Positions 23,554 through 32,781 of a stretch of 64,000 nucleotides of DNA are shown piece by piece (position 1 is the first letter of the stretch; each line of letters opens with the position of its first letter). The stretch comes from Bacteroidales bacterium. GTDB taxonomy: Bacteria > Bacteroidota > Bacteroidia > Bacteroidales > Marinilabiliaceae. The notes beneath the pieces were generated by a model. That model saw only the letters and a list, made by a program, of their open reading frames with translations. It was not told the origin of the DNA and did not search any database. Made by a program: the position numbers and the translations under genes. The stretch spans positions 62,001 to 126,000 of the forward strand of contig JAKSLG010000005.1 of NCBI GenBank assembly GCA_024401295.1. Reading direction: 5' to 3'.

Positions 23554-23742
23554 ATGGCTATATATACAAAGCACTTCCAGTATTCAGGAGCTGATGACTT
23601 CGACACAGTTCTCGACGAACAGATCAACGATTTCCTTGAAAAGGAAAAGATTGAGGCAGAAAACCTTATCAGCGTCAAATATGAAGGACATTCGACACTT
23701 GGAGCCAACACCTATTCGGCACTTGTGATCTACAAGAAATAA
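23554..23742 (+). CDS. Small Cse60-like (DUF2758-type) protein
   Basis: The product has 62 residues and no signal peptide. The pattern of an N-terminal strand, FDTVLDEQINDFLEKE, then ISVKYEG and a terminal YSALVIYKK matches the small sporulation-associated Cse60/DUF2758 fold (short strand, helix, strand pair). In a non-sporulating Bacteroidales the role must differ and is unknown. It stands alone, with a strong terminator right after it. Confidence 0.75.
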   Translation: MAIYTKHFQYSGADDFDTVLDEQINDFLEKEKIEAENLISVKYEGHSTLGANTYSALVIYKK

Positions 23743-23773
23743 ACGGCTGGCAAGCCGTCGCAAACAATGCCAC

Positions 23774-23812
23774 AATCCGCTAACTCGTAGAAAGTTGGCG
23801 GATTTTCTTTTT
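23774..23812 (+). terminator. Terminator after the Cse60-like gene
   Basis: AATCCGCTAACT pairs with AGTTGGCGGATT around a 7-base loop and is followed by TTCTTTTT. Confidence 0.85.
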
Positions 23813-23833
23813 CGCATATAAACGCAAAATATC

Positions 23834-23841
23834 TATCTTTG
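23834..23841 (+). promoter_or_regulatory. -7 box abutting the TrmH-family start codon
   Basis: TATCTTTG fits TAnnTTTG and ends only five bases before the ATG at 23847, so transcription would begin at or next to the start codon. Confidence 0.6.
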
Positions 23842-23846
23842 CATAT

Positions 23847-24599
23847 ATGATTAGCATAAACAAACGAAAAAAGATAGAACAGCTGCAAAAGAAAAAGCAG
23901 CGCGACCAACAAGGACTCTTCGTTGCAGAAGGTGCAAAATTAGCTCTCGACCTGCTGCGTGGCGGGCTGACGCTTGATTTTGTATGCGGACTGGCCGAGA
24001 CATTGCCGCCATTTGAGGGTCAATGTCGCGAAGTCGTTGAATGCAGCGAGCAGGAACTGAAAGAACTGTCGCTCCAAAAGACACCATCAAAACTCATAGC
24101 CGTCTTCAAGAAACCCGATTTTGGAAATGCAGCATTTGAGCCTAAAGGACTTTCGCTTGTGCTCGATGAAATTCAAGATCCGGGCAACATGGGCACGATA
24201 ATGCGTATTGCCGACTGGTTCGGCATCAGGCAGATAATATGCTCAACGACATGTGCGGATGCATTCAATCCAAAGACCGTACAGGCTTCGATGGGAGCCA
24301 TCGCACGTGTCAGAGTCGAAGAGACTGACCTCGAAGACTTCTTCAGCAGAAATGCAAGCGAATGGCATTTGCCCGTCTATGGGACATTCCTCGAAGGCGA
24401 CAACATCTACGGCGCAAAACTCGAACCGAGCGGATTGATACTGATGGGCAACGAAGGTAAAGGCATTTCGGACAAACTGAAACATTTCGTCTCGCAGAAG
24501 CTCTTCATTCCGCCATTCCCGCAAGGCGAAACGACAAGCGAATCGCTCAATGTTGCTGCAGCCACGGCCATCGTTTGCAGCGAATTCCGACGTAGATAA
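23847..24599 (+). CDS. TrmH-family (SpoU) RNA 2'-O-methyltransferase
   Basis: This cytoplasmic enzyme methylates a ribose in tRNA or rRNA using S-adenosylmethionine. The N-terminal substrate-binding domain (FVAEGAKLALDLL) is followed by the knotted SPOUT domain. All three SpoU motifs are visible: LDEIQDPGNMGTIMRIADWFG (motif 1), LILMGNEGKGIS (motif 2) and IPPFPQGETTSESLNVAAATAI (motif 3). Length of 250 aa is typical. The target nucleotide cannot be deduced. It converges with the AsmA operon on a shared terminator. The start is fixed by the terminator and -7 box directly upstream. Confidence 0.92.
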   Translation: MISINKRKKIEQLQKKKQRDQQGLFVAEGAKLALDLLRGGLTLDFVCGLAETLPPFEGQCREVVECSEQELKELSLQKTPSKLIAVFKKPDFGNAAFEPKGLSLVLDEIQDPGNMGTIMRIADWFGIRQIICSTTCADAFNPKTVQASMGAIARVRVEETDLEDFFSRNASEWHLPVYGTFLEGDNIYGAKLEPSGLILMGNEGKGISDKLKHFVSQKLFIPPFPQGETTSESLNVAAATAIVCSEFRRR

Positions 24600-24620
24600 T
24601 CATTCGCAGGACACAAATAA

Positions 24621-24660
24621 AAATGCGGCAGAAACATACGTCTCTGCCGCATTTCGTCTT
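24621..24660. terminator. Bidirectional terminator
   Basis: AATGCGGCAGA (24622-24632) pairs with TCTGCCGCATT (24643-24653), with A-rich and T-rich flanks. It can end both the methylase transcript and the nine-gene minus operon. Confidence 0.85.
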
Positions 24661-24678
24661 TATACCGGTTCTTATCAA

Positions 24679-27228
24679 TTACTTTTTCTTCTTCAAGAGT
24701 TTGTTGAGAACATTCTTTGCTTCGTCAACAGCCTTCTGAGCCTTCTCGTCCTTGATCTCGCTCTTCAGCTTTTCAGCAAGCTTATCGGTAGCCTCAACGG
24801 CCTTATCCTTAAGCTCGCTCTTCACTTCGCCTGCAACCGCCTTAGTCAATGCCTCAGTATCAATGCTGAGTTTTGGATCGCTGAGCGTACCACCGATTTT
24901 CACGCCGACAGGCAGATCATCGCCCTCAGGCATCTTTATGCCGACCTTGCCGACAAGCTTGGCAACCTCATCGCGTGTAACCGGAACAGACATCAGATAA
25001 TTCATCGTCTTATCGAGACCCTGCGAGCCAGAGAATGTTGTGCGTTTGTTGAACAATTTCACATCAAATGGAACGAGAACGATATTACCGCTTTCGATAG
25101 TAAACTTGCCACCGAAATCGTTGAATACCATCGAATTGAACTTGTCGCTGCCAAGAACCTTAATAAGCTTCTTCTGGAAGTCTGTATCCTTGAGCGAGAG
25201 GCTCGACGACTTGAACGAACCATTGCCATTCATTGTCTTAAGGATTGGCGACATCGTAGCATCAAGATCACTCTTCAAGTTCATTGAAATGCTGACCTTG
25301 CCGTGAGTCTTCTTGGCAATAGGCATCATACTGTCGATGACAGAGAATGAATTCGTAAGCTTGTAAAGTTCAATTTCTTTCATCGCAATATCAAGGTCGA
25401 ACTTAGGCTTCTCCTCGTTCTGCGTGTTGTACGTACCGGTCAACCCGATCTCGCCATCACAAAGGTTAAGCTTCAGATTCTGAAGTTTTGCAATGCCGTT
25501 ATTGATAACGACACCACCATTCATATCCTTTATTTTCAGACGATCATATATGACCTTCTTTACATCTACATTGGCTGAGAAATTGATGTTCTTAGGAATG
25601 ATAATCGCACCAGCAACGCTATCAGCTTCGGCTGTTGTTGCTGCCGTCGATGTTGTGTCGGCCGGAGCATCACCCATGAGCTCGTTGCAGTCGATAAGGT
25701 TCGACTTGAGGGAGACAGTTCCGTGGATCGTTCCATCGCTCAAAAGATATGGCAAATAGCTTTCGACCTTGCCCTTCACATCGAAATCGCTCTTGCCGAC
25801 AACCGCATTGAGTGGATCGAGCTGCAGATATTTTGGAGTGAAGACGAGTTTCGCATCCGAGATGTTCACGCCCTGAGGGAAATCTGAACTTTCGAAGCTG
25901 AAGCTGTTGAGAACGACTGTTCCTTCGGCCTTCACATTCTCATAGTCTTCCTTCTCGATAGATGCCATATCTGTCGCAACGCTGATATTTGCCTTGACGA
26001 AACCGGCAATTGTCATGCTGTCGAGAGGCAAGGCATCACGAAGTGAATTGAGATCAATAGCGCCATTGACCTTTGCCTTGAACGTCGGATTGCTCATCGG
26101 CTTTATCAGGTTAAGAGTCGCATCGAAAGGATTCTGACTGAGCTCGAAATGCAACTTGTTGACATCAATAGTTGTCAGATCGGCCTTACCTCCAGGGTTC
26201 TTTACAGCGAGATCGATGTTGATATCATCGAGTGACTTTGGCAGGTCAGGATACTTGACAAGACCATTGTTCACCTTGAATGCAATGTCAAGAGCTGGAA
26301 TATTGTCCATGTCGATATATTCGCCATCAACATCGGCATAAAGTTCAAACGTACCATCCATCTTGAGGCCTTCAACATCCTTCATGATAGACTCAGGGAT
26401 GAGTGCGAGCAACGTCCTGAAGCTTGTCTCGCTAGCTGCCAGACGAATCTTTGCAACAGTCGAAGAGTCCTTCAACTGAGCATAGCCGTCGAAAGACAAA
26501 GGGATGCCGCTGAAGTTGAGCGTATTTTCCTTGAACGTGAACTTCATGTTCTCGAGATCAGCATCAATGTTAGCATCGAAATCCACTGTCGATTTCTTCA
26601 GATAGCTGATATTGTTCATTTCGAGTCCAAGACTTGCTACCTCGAGAGCGATATTTGCATCCATGAGATCACCTTCGAGTTTGCCCGAAAAATCAAGATC
26701 CGTGCCTGCAACACGAGCAACGAGATTTGCAGTCGAGTCAATATACATGATGTCCGCATTTGTCAGGCGCACCTTTGTCAGATTGATGCTGAGCGCTGTT
26801 GTGTCAGCTGTTTCAGAAACCGTCGTATCAGGCTCGCTTTTATAGATGTCCCAGTTGGCAGTTGAATCGGCTGCAACAATGGCTCTAACCACGGCATCGC
26901 TGACCAAGAGCGAATTGATGTCAAGTTTGCCATCGAGCAAAGGCATAATCTTTACATCTGCAGCAAGTGAACCGATGTATGCAAGCGTATCGCCTTCGAA
27001 ATTGTTCTTGCCGATGACTGAGACTTTTTCAAGTCCAGCACGCAAATCGGGAAAGCTACTGAAAATTGAGAGAGAAAAATCGGAATAATCGACTTTAGCA
27101 TCAAGCAGAGCGTTTATTTCCTGCTTTACGACTGCCTCAATCTTATCGCGAAATAAAAATGGCACTGCAATAATAGACACTATAAGCAATACCACGACTA
27201 TTCCCAAAAACTTGAACACCTTTTTCAT
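24679..27228 (-). CDS. AsmA-family envelope protein
   Basis: The product has 849 residues with one N-terminal membrane helix (about 5-27) and a very long periplasmic repeat region of beta-strands, as in AsmA/TamB-like proteins that bridge inner and outer membranes and are linked to lipid transport. An AsmA N-terminal domain (NALLDAKVDYSDFSLSIFSSFPDLRAGLEKV) and AsmA-like C-terminal region (LTGTYNTQNEEKPKFDLDIAMKEI) are visible. The tail is Lys-rich and helical. It is the last gene of the minus operon, 29 bp after the nucleotidase gene. Confidence 0.9.
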   Translation of the reverse strand: MKKVFKFLGIVVVLLIVSIIAVPFLFRDKIEAVVKQEINALLDAKVDYSDFSLSIFSSFPDLRAGLEKVSVIGKNNFEGDTLAYIGSLAADVKIMPLLDGKLDINSLLVSDAVVRAIVAADSTANWDIYKSEPDTTVSETADTTALSINLTKVRLTNADIMYIDSTANLVARVAGTDLDFSGKLEGDLMDANIALEVASLGLEMNNISYLKKSTVDFDANIDADLENMKFTFKENTLNFSGIPLSFDGYAQLKDSSTVAKIRLAASETSFRTLLALIPESIMKDVEGLKMDGTFELYADVDGEYIDMDNIPALDIAFKVNNGLVKYPDLPKSLDDINIDLAVKNPGGKADLTTIDVNKLHFELSQNPFDATLNLIKPMSNPTFKAKVNGAIDLNSLRDALPLDSMTIAGFVKANISVATDMASIEKEDYENVKAEGTVVLNSFSFESSDFPQGVNISDAKLVFTPKYLQLDPLNAVVGKSDFDVKGKVESYLPYLLSDGTIHGTVSLKSNLIDCNELMGDAPADTTSTAATTAEADSVAGAIIIPKNINFSANVDVKKVIYDRLKIKDMNGGVVINNGIAKLQNLKLNLCDGEIGLTGTYNTQNEEKPKFDLDIAMKEIELYKLTNSFSVIDSMMPIAKKTHGKVSISMNLKSDLDATMSPILKTMNGNGSFKSSSLSLKDTDFQKKLIKVLGSDKFNSMVFNDFGGKFTIESGNIVLVPFDVKLFNKRTTFSGSQGLDKTMNYLMSVPVTRDEVAKLVGKVGIKMPEGDDLPVGVKIGGTLSDPKLSIDTEALTKAVAGEVKSELKDKAVEATDKLAEKLKSEIKDEKAQKAVDEAKNVLNKLLKKKK

Positions 27229-27257
27229 AAGTTAGTATTTTTATCTGTTGTAATATC

Positions 27258-28949
27258 TTATAATCCAAACAATTGCATATCCTTTTCAAGATATGGCTGC
27301 AACTCTTTTTCTGGAACAAACTTCCAGTTTGTCATCTGCTTATGGCTGAATCCGCCATGCTTGCGGATGTCATCGATCATGATTGCACGCAAATCCTGGT
27401 CGAATGCCTTGACAAGCCGTCTGGCAATTTCATCCTTGCTCAATCCGACGCCTCGCTCAAGATGACCGCCTCCGCCATTGTACCGGTAACTGTTCAATGC
27501 GACCTTGTATCTATTGGTCATATCAAACGCATCGCCACTGGCCATCGAAACAATCTCAACACGGTTCCCCTTTTCCTTCATCGGGTTGACCGTATAGATG
27601 ATTCCACACGCGCTGTCAAAGTTATAATAATTTTGGATAAGACGTCCATTTTCATTGATATTTAGCAGATGTCCAGTTTCTTTTGGATTGCTTATCCACA
27701 TATCGTAGCTGTATTCAAGGTATCGCTTGACCTCCTCACCCGTGAGTTCGATTACGTTCAGCATATTCTCATAACGGTAGATATTGAACATCTGACCGAT
27801 GGTCAGTTCACCTTTCTCAATCACGGCATTGAGCATCAGCGGAGCACTGAAGCTGATGTCTGCTCCCGTATGCGAAAGCATCGCACCATGAGAAATATCC
27901 ATAAAGAACGAATTTCCGAAAAGCGCATCCTGTGAACGGATTGTCGTCAAATTCATACCAATTTTTTCGCATGCATAATCGACAATTGTCTGTCGCTGAC
28001 GAGCAAAATATTGGTCGAACTTCTCAGATTTCCCTACACCCTTCAATGGAACCAACTTTGCAGAACACGTTGGTCTGCCATCCTTTCCGAAACCGATTGA
28101 CAGCAATCCGACATTGCGCGCCGCCGTTCCTGCATCGAGAACGACAACGTCATGACCACTTGGACTTTTGTGCGTAACATTGTGCAGCCCGTGATCATGA
28201 CCGATGAGAATCGCATCGAATCCGTCAACACGTTCGGCAACAAGCACTGAGGCATTCTCGTTCTTCGGCGTATCTGCAAGATTGCCGCCATACGTATAGT
28301 CATAGCCTGAATGGAAAAGACCGATGATCGCATCCGGCTTCTCCTTCTCACGAACAATCTTCACCCACTTTGCGGCACTTTCAACCATGTCTTCAAAGGC
28401 CATTCCTTGCCATAAATGTTCCGAAAGCCAATTAGGAATATTTGGCGTTAGCAATCCTATTATTGCGATGCGTTTACCACTACGTTCTACGATTGTATAT
28501 GGCTGAAAATAAGGCTCGCCACTCTTTGTGTCAATCACGTTTGCGGCAAGCCACGGCATATTCATATCCTTGCAGACTCTGTCATAAACATCATGACCTG
28601 TCTCGATGTCATGGTTGCCCACCGTCAATGCATCGACGCCTATATAGTTATAGACTTGAGCTTCAAGATGGCGACTCCGCGTATCTACGAAATTATAATA
28701 GTATGAAGCCGGCGTTCCTTGCAGAAAATCGCCATTGTCGAGGACAATGACATTGTCCGACGTATCACGTACGCTTTCGACAAAACGACAAACATGCGAA
28801 AGGCTGTTGTCCAGCTCTTTGCCCGTCGTGAAATCATAAGGGAAAATCGAACCATGAACATCTGTCGTATAAATCACGTTAATGGTCTGAGCGACAGCAG
28901 AAAAGGCTGACAGCAGAATTGCAGCGAATATGACCTTAAGGTTCTTCAT
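27258..28949 (-). CDS. 5'-nucleotidase/2',3'-cyclic phosphodiesterase family protein
   Basis: This is a periplasmic metallophosphoesterase of the UshA/CpdB type, 563 residues, with a signal peptide ending SAVAQ. Metal ligands are in TDVHGSIFPYD (about 30), LDNGDFLQG, GNHDIE and GHDHGLH. The C-terminal nucleotide-binding domain begins near residue 330 (QDALFGNSFFMDISHGAM) and carries ALNSYRYNGGGG. It probably hydrolyses nucleotides for uptake. It starts 3 bp after the small lipoprotein gene, inside the nine-gene operon. Confidence 0.92.
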   Translation of the reverse strand: MKNLKVIFAAILLSAFSAVAQTINVIYTTDVHGSIFPYDFTTGKELDNSLSHVCRFVESVRDTSDNVIVLDNGDFLQGTPASYYYNFVDTRSRHLEAQVYNYIGVDALTVGNHDIETGHDVYDRVCKDMNMPWLAANVIDTKSGEPYFQPYTIVERSGKRIAIIGLLTPNIPNWLSEHLWQGMAFEDMVESAAKWVKIVREKEKPDAIIGLFHSGYDYTYGGNLADTPKNENASVLVAERVDGFDAILIGHDHGLHNVTHKSPSGHDVVVLDAGTAARNVGLLSIGFGKDGRPTCSAKLVPLKGVGKSEKFDQYFARQRQTIVDYACEKIGMNLTTIRSQDALFGNSFFMDISHGAMLSHTGADISFSAPLMLNAVIEKGELTIGQMFNIYRYENMLNVIELTGEEVKRYLEYSYDMWISNPKETGHLLNINENGRLIQNYYNFDSACGIIYTVNPMKEKGNRVEIVSMASGDAFDMTNRYKVALNSYRYNGGGGHLERGVGLSKDEIARRLVKAFDQDLRAIMIDDIRKHGGFSHKQMTNWKFVPEKELQPYLEKDMQLFGL

Positions 28950-28952
28950 ATT

Positions 28953-29441
28953 CTAGTTGTTCATCTTGATGACAAAACCTGGACGATTGGCAACAGTCAC
29001 GCCATATTCATCTTTAAGTCCATAAGCCACATGAATCTTCAGGACTTTCTTGTCGAAATGCATATTTTTCTCGTCATAACGCCACTCCTCAGTGAACTGA
29101 ATCACGGAAACCTGATCTCGCGAGAAACGAGGATCTTCTATCTCGCGACTCTTGAGAGAATCTATTGTAAACTCAAAACCGTCGAAATAATCATAAGCTC
29201 TGGCTCCATTCTTATAAACAGAGTCATAAATTCTATCGATCAGCAGGTCAACGTCAAGATGCGATGTATAGGCCACCTCATATTCGTCAGACGGATCCTG
29301 CGGACGGACATATACCATATATGTAATAGTGTCGGCAACTAGTGTAGGAGCCGACTCAGACGCAGGCTGTCTGTTCTGCGAACATTGTGCAAATGTCAAA
29401 AGCGTAACAACCGCCGCTATTACCCTTGCAAGTCTTTTCAT
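28953..29441 (-). CDS. Small lipoprotein of unknown function
   Basis: The product has 162 residues with a lipoprotein signal (LTFAQCSQN). The mature part has RIYDSVYKNGARAYDYFDG, a hinge and QFTEEWRYDEKNMHFDKKVLKIHVAYG, a pattern faintly like GldN/PorN of the gliding and T9SS machinery, but it is shorter and lacks the neighbours of that cluster. I therefore do not assign it. It lies 5 bp after pyrC and 3 bp before the nucleotidase, so it is cotranscribed. Confidence 0.75.
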   Translation of the reverse strand: MKRLARVIAAVVTLLTFAQCSQNRQPASESAPTLVADTITYMVYVRPQDPSDEYEVAYTSHLDVDLLIDRIYDSVYKNGARAYDYFDGFEFTIDSLKSREIEDPRFSRDQVSVIQFTEEWRYDEKNMHFDKKVLKIHVAYGLKDEYGVTVANRPGFVIKMNN

Positions 29442-29446
29442 TCTCT

Positions 29447-30781
29447 TCAGTGCTTAAATGTCAATCGCTCGCCACGAACTTCATTGCATACTGTACCCTG
29501 ATCGTATGCCAGCTTGCCGTTGACGTATGTCTGATAAACACGATGATGGAGCACAGTGCCTTCAATTGGCGACCATCCGCATTTGTATTTCACATTGCTC
29601 TTGTTGACCGTCCACTGACACCTCTCAACAATCGCGAGGTCGGCCTTATATCCAACGCGGATAAAGCCACGCTTCTCTACGCCGAATAAAACGGCAGGTC
29701 GATGACACATCATGTCAACAACCTTCTCGTAATCCCAAAGTCCCTGCGAAGCCATTTCGAGCATCAGCAGAAGAGAATGCTGGACCATTGGCGCACCCGA
29801 TGGCGTTGTAAAATAGTTGCCGCCGGTCTTCTCTTCAACAGTATGTGGAGCGTGATCTGTTGCAACAACGGCCAAGTCGCCATTTACAACAGCATTGCGC
29901 AACGCATCGCGGTCACTCTGCGTTTTGATTGAAGGATTCCACTTTATCCACTGCTTCTTCTCATCATAATCGGCATCCGTAAACCAAAGGTGATGAACGC
30001 AAACCTCGCCTGTGATCTTACGCTGCTCAAGCGGTCCTTTATCAAGAAGGTCGAGCTCACCTGCCGTTGACAGATGAAGAATATGGAGTCGAGCTCCGAA
30101 TTTACGTGCAAGTGAGGCAGCTTTTGTCGATGACTTGATACAAGCCTCTGCCGAACGGACTTCACCATGACATTTCCATGGCACATCATCGCCATATTTC
30201 TCCTTGAAAGCCTGCATATTGGCCTTTATCGTCGCCTCGTCTTCGCAATGAGCCGTGATTATGGCCGGAGCCGACTTGAACAGAGCCGAAAGTGTCTTCT
30301 CATTATCAACAAGCATGTTGCCTGTCGATGACCCCATAAAAAGTTTAATGCCGCAAACATCGTGATAATCAATCGATTTGATAACATCAAGATTATCATT
30401 CGTAGCACCTATATAAAAAGAGTAGTTGGCAACAGAAGATGCTGCTGCACGTGAATATTTGTCGTTAAGAGCAGCAATAGTCGTGGTCTGTGGATTGGTG
30501 TTAGGCATCTCCATGTACGATGTCACACCGCCAGCAACAGCTGCCGCCGATTCAGATGCGATGTCGGCCTTCTGTGTCAAGCCAGGCTCACGGAAATGAA
30601 CCTGATCATCAATGGCGCCAGGCAAAAGCATTTTTCCTCTTCCATCAACAACAACGTCGGCATCAATATCATGTCGCGTTCCTTCAATAATTTGCTCAAT
30701 AACATCATTGTCAATAAGCACAGAACCGACGAATGAACGTCCTTCATTGACAATATCAATATTGCTGATAAGAGTCTTCAT
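29447..30781 (-). CDS. pyrC: Dihydroorotase, class I
   Basis: Dihydroorotase closes carbamoyl-aspartate to dihydroorotate in pyrimidine synthesis. The product has 444 residues with an amidohydrolase barrel: metal ligands in DDQVHFREPG (about 60), MPNTNP, HCEDE, LHILHLS and the catalytic Asp in VVATDHAPHT. The length and HFREPG motif place it in the class I type. It lies 18 bp after the glycosyltransferase gene. A pyrimidine gene in an operon with ribBA and lipid-linked sugar genes is unusual in content but typical of mixed Bacteroidales operons. Confidence 0.96.
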   Translation of the reverse strand: MKTLISNIDIVNEGRSFVGSVLIDNDVIEQIIEGTRHDIDADVVVDGRGKMLLPGAIDDQVHFREPGLTQKADIASESAAAVAGGVTSYMEMPNTNPQTTTIAALNDKYSRAAASSVANYSFYIGATNDNLDVIKSIDYHDVCGIKLFMGSSTGNMLVDNEKTLSALFKSAPAIITAHCEDEATIKANMQAFKEKYGDDVPWKCHGEVRSAEACIKSSTKAASLARKFGARLHILHLSTAGELDLLDKGPLEQRKITGEVCVHHLWFTDADYDEKKQWIKWNPSIKTQSDRDALRNAVVNGDLAVVATDHAPHTVEEKTGGNYFTTPSGAPMVQHSLLLMLEMASQGLWDYEKVVDMMCHRPAVLFGVEKRGFIRVGYKADLAIVERCQWTVNKSNVKYKCGWSPIEGTVLHHRVYQTYVNGKLAYDQGTVCNEVRGERLTFKH

Positions 30782-30799
30782 AAAACATCTGATTTGCTG

Positions 30800-31537
30800 T
30801 TACTTATTGCGTTTGTATGAACGGAACCAACTCCTGATTTTCATACCAATAACGCCCCATACTGCCTCATTGAAGATACCGCCGCTCATCTTCGATGTTC
30901 CCTGTTTGCGGTCTGTAAAGATAATCGGAACTTCTTCAATGCGGAAACCATATTTCCATGTCGTGAATTTCATTTCGATCTGGAAACCATACCCTTTGAG
31001 ACGGATATTGTCGAGTCCAATTGTCTCAAGCACCTTGCGCGTGTAGCACTTGAAACCTGCCGTCGTGTCCATAATCTTCATGCCCGTAACGAAACGCACA
31101 TAAACCGACGCAAAATATGACATCAGAACTCGTCCCATAGGCCAATTGACTACGTTGACGCCTGAAATATATCGCGAACCGATAGCGAGATCTGCTCCTC
31201 GCTCGGTACATGCATCACGCAGTTCCATAAGGTCTTTCGGCGAGTGAGAAAAATCGGCGTCCATCTCATAGATATACTCATATCCATGCTCCAAAGCCCA
31301 CTTGAAACCAGTCAGATAGGCTGTTCCAAGTCCGAGTTTTCCCTCGCGCTCGATCATGAAGAGACAATCGTCGTACTTCACCATGAGGTCCTTGACAATC
31401 TCGCCTGTTCCGTCTGGCGAGCCATCGTCGATGATAAGGATGTCAAAATCGTGAGTAAGAGAAAATATGGCGTTGATCATCGCCGTTATGTTCTCCTTCT
31501 CATTATAGGTCGGTATTATGACTAAGTCTGGGGTCAT
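30800..31537 (-). CDS. Polyprenol-phosphate mannosyltransferase-like GT2
   Basis: This is a family 2 glycosyltransferase of the Dpm1 type that moves a sugar from a nucleotide sugar to a polyprenyl phosphate at the cytoplasmic face. IIPTYNEKENI (about 7), IDDGSPDGTG, EMDADFSHSP (DxD) and AIGSRYISG with the downstream WPMGR motif are all present. It is 245 residues and lacks the C-terminal membrane domain, as in bacterial single-domain Dpm1. The donor sugar (often mannose) is inferred. It is 11 bp after ribBA. Confidence 0.9.
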   Translation of the reverse strand: MTPDLVIIPTYNEKENITAMINAIFSLTHDFDILIIDDGSPDGTGEIVKDLMVKYDDCLFMIEREGKLGLGTAYLTGFKWALEHGYEYIYEMDADFSHSPKDLMELRDACTERGADLAIGSRYISGVNVVNWPMGRVLMSYFASVYVRFVTGMKIMDTTAGFKCYTRKVLETIGLDNIRLKGYGFQIEMKFTTWKYGFRIEEVPIIFTDRKQGTSKMSGGIFNEAVWGVIGMKIRSWFRSYKRNK

Positions 31538-31548
31538 CTGTCACAATT

Positions 31549-32760
31549 TTATTTAAAATGAAGCGTGTGTCCCATACGGTCGCGCTTCGTCTCCATATAT
31601 CGTTTGTTGAACTGATTTGGCGTCACTTCGATGGCTACATTCTCGACAATTTCAAGTCCGAAGGCCTCAAGTCCGACGCGCTTCACAGGATTATTGGTCA
31701 TAAGACGCATCTTGTGGACGCCAAGCTCTTTCAGAATTGAAGCACCAACACCATAGTCGCGCTCATCGGCATCATAACCGAGATGGATATTCGCATCAAC
31801 AGTATCGAAGCCCTCTTCCTGAAGTTTGTAAGCTTCAATCTTGGCCATAAGTCCGATGCCACGGCCTTCCTGGTTGAGATATACGATTGCGCCCTTACCC
31901 TCCTTGTCGATGGCTTCCATCGCCTTATGGAGCTGCTCGCCACACTCACATCTCATTGAACCAAATATGTCGCCTGTCATACAGCTCGAATGAACACGCA
32001 CGAGGATTGGCTCATCGTCGGCCCACTCACCCTTGATAAGAGCGATATGCTCCTTGCCATTAGACTTCTGACGGAAAGGAATCAGACGGAAATCGCCATA
32101 GGCTGTAGGCAAATGGACTTCAACGCCTTTCTCGATGATGCTCTCTTTGCGCAGACGATATGCAATCAAATCCTTGATTGTGATTATGCGCATATTATAT
32201 TCCTCAGCAATTTCCTTCAACTGCGAAAGACGAGCCATCGTGCCATCCTCATTCATGATCTCAATGAGAGCTGCAGCAGGATAGAGACCTGCAAGACGTG
32301 CCAAATCGACCGCAGCCTCAGTATGTCCGGCACGGCGAAGAACGCCTTTGTTCTGCGCATAAAGCGGATTAATATGTCCTGGACGTCCGAATGTCGAAGG
32401 TTTCGAATTCGGATCGGCAAGAGCCTTTATCGTTTCAGCACGGTCATGCGCAGAAACGCCTGTCGTACATCCATCCAGTTTATCAACAGTAATCGTGAAC
32501 GGCGTTCCAAGAATTGATGTGTTCTGCCCGACCATGTGGTCGAGTTCAAGTTCCTGACAACGTTCCATCGTGATAGGAGCGCAAAGGACGCCACGTCCGT
32601 TCTTGAGCATAAAATTGACTTTCTCTGGCGTAATCTTCTCTGCAGCAATAACGAAATCGCCTTCGTTTTCGCGGTCCTCATCGTCAATGACAATAACGAA
32701 CTCACCTTTCGCAAAGGCTTCAATCGCATCTTCTATCTTGTCCATTTCTTTCATTTTCAC
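31549..32760 (-). CDS. ribBA: Bifunctional DHBP synthase / GTP cyclohydrolase II
   Basis: This riboflavin enzyme makes 3,4-dihydroxy-2-butanone 4-phosphate (N-terminal half) and opens GTP to the pyrimidine precursor (C-terminal half). RibB motifs [11 protein letters not shown] and [16 protein letters not shown] are at about 25-160. RibA starts near 205, with the zinc Cys set in [19 protein letters not shown] and NQEGRGIG. It has 403 residues, normal for the fusion. It lies 21 bp after the permease gene. No FMN riboswitch is possible here because the gene is internal to the operon. Confidence 0.97.
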   Translation of the reverse strand: MKMKEMDKIEDAIEAFAKGEFVIVIDDEDRENEGDFVIAAEKITPEKVNFMLKNGRGVLCAPITMERCQELELDHMVGQNTSILGTPFTITVDKLDGCTTGVSAHDRAETIKALADPNSKPSTFGRPGHINPLYAQNKGVLRRAGHTEAAVDLARLAGLYPAAALIEIMNEDGTMARLSQLKEIAEEYNMRIITIKDLIAYRLRKESIIEKGVEVHLPTAYGDFRLIPFRQKSNGKEHIALIKGEWADDEPILVRVHSSCMTGDIFGSMRCECGEQLHKAMEAIDKEGKGAIVYLNQEGRGIGLMAKIEAYKLQEEGFDTVDANIHLGYDADERDYGVGASILKELGVHKMRLMTNNPVKRVGLEAFGLEIVENVAIEVTPNQFNKRYMETKRDRMGHTLHFK

Positions 32761-32781
32761 CTATTTATGAGAATGTTTCTA

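Noticed and set aside
28953..29441. GldN gliding/T9SS component
   Set aside because: The resemblance is faint, the protein is short, and gldK, gldL and gldM are absent.
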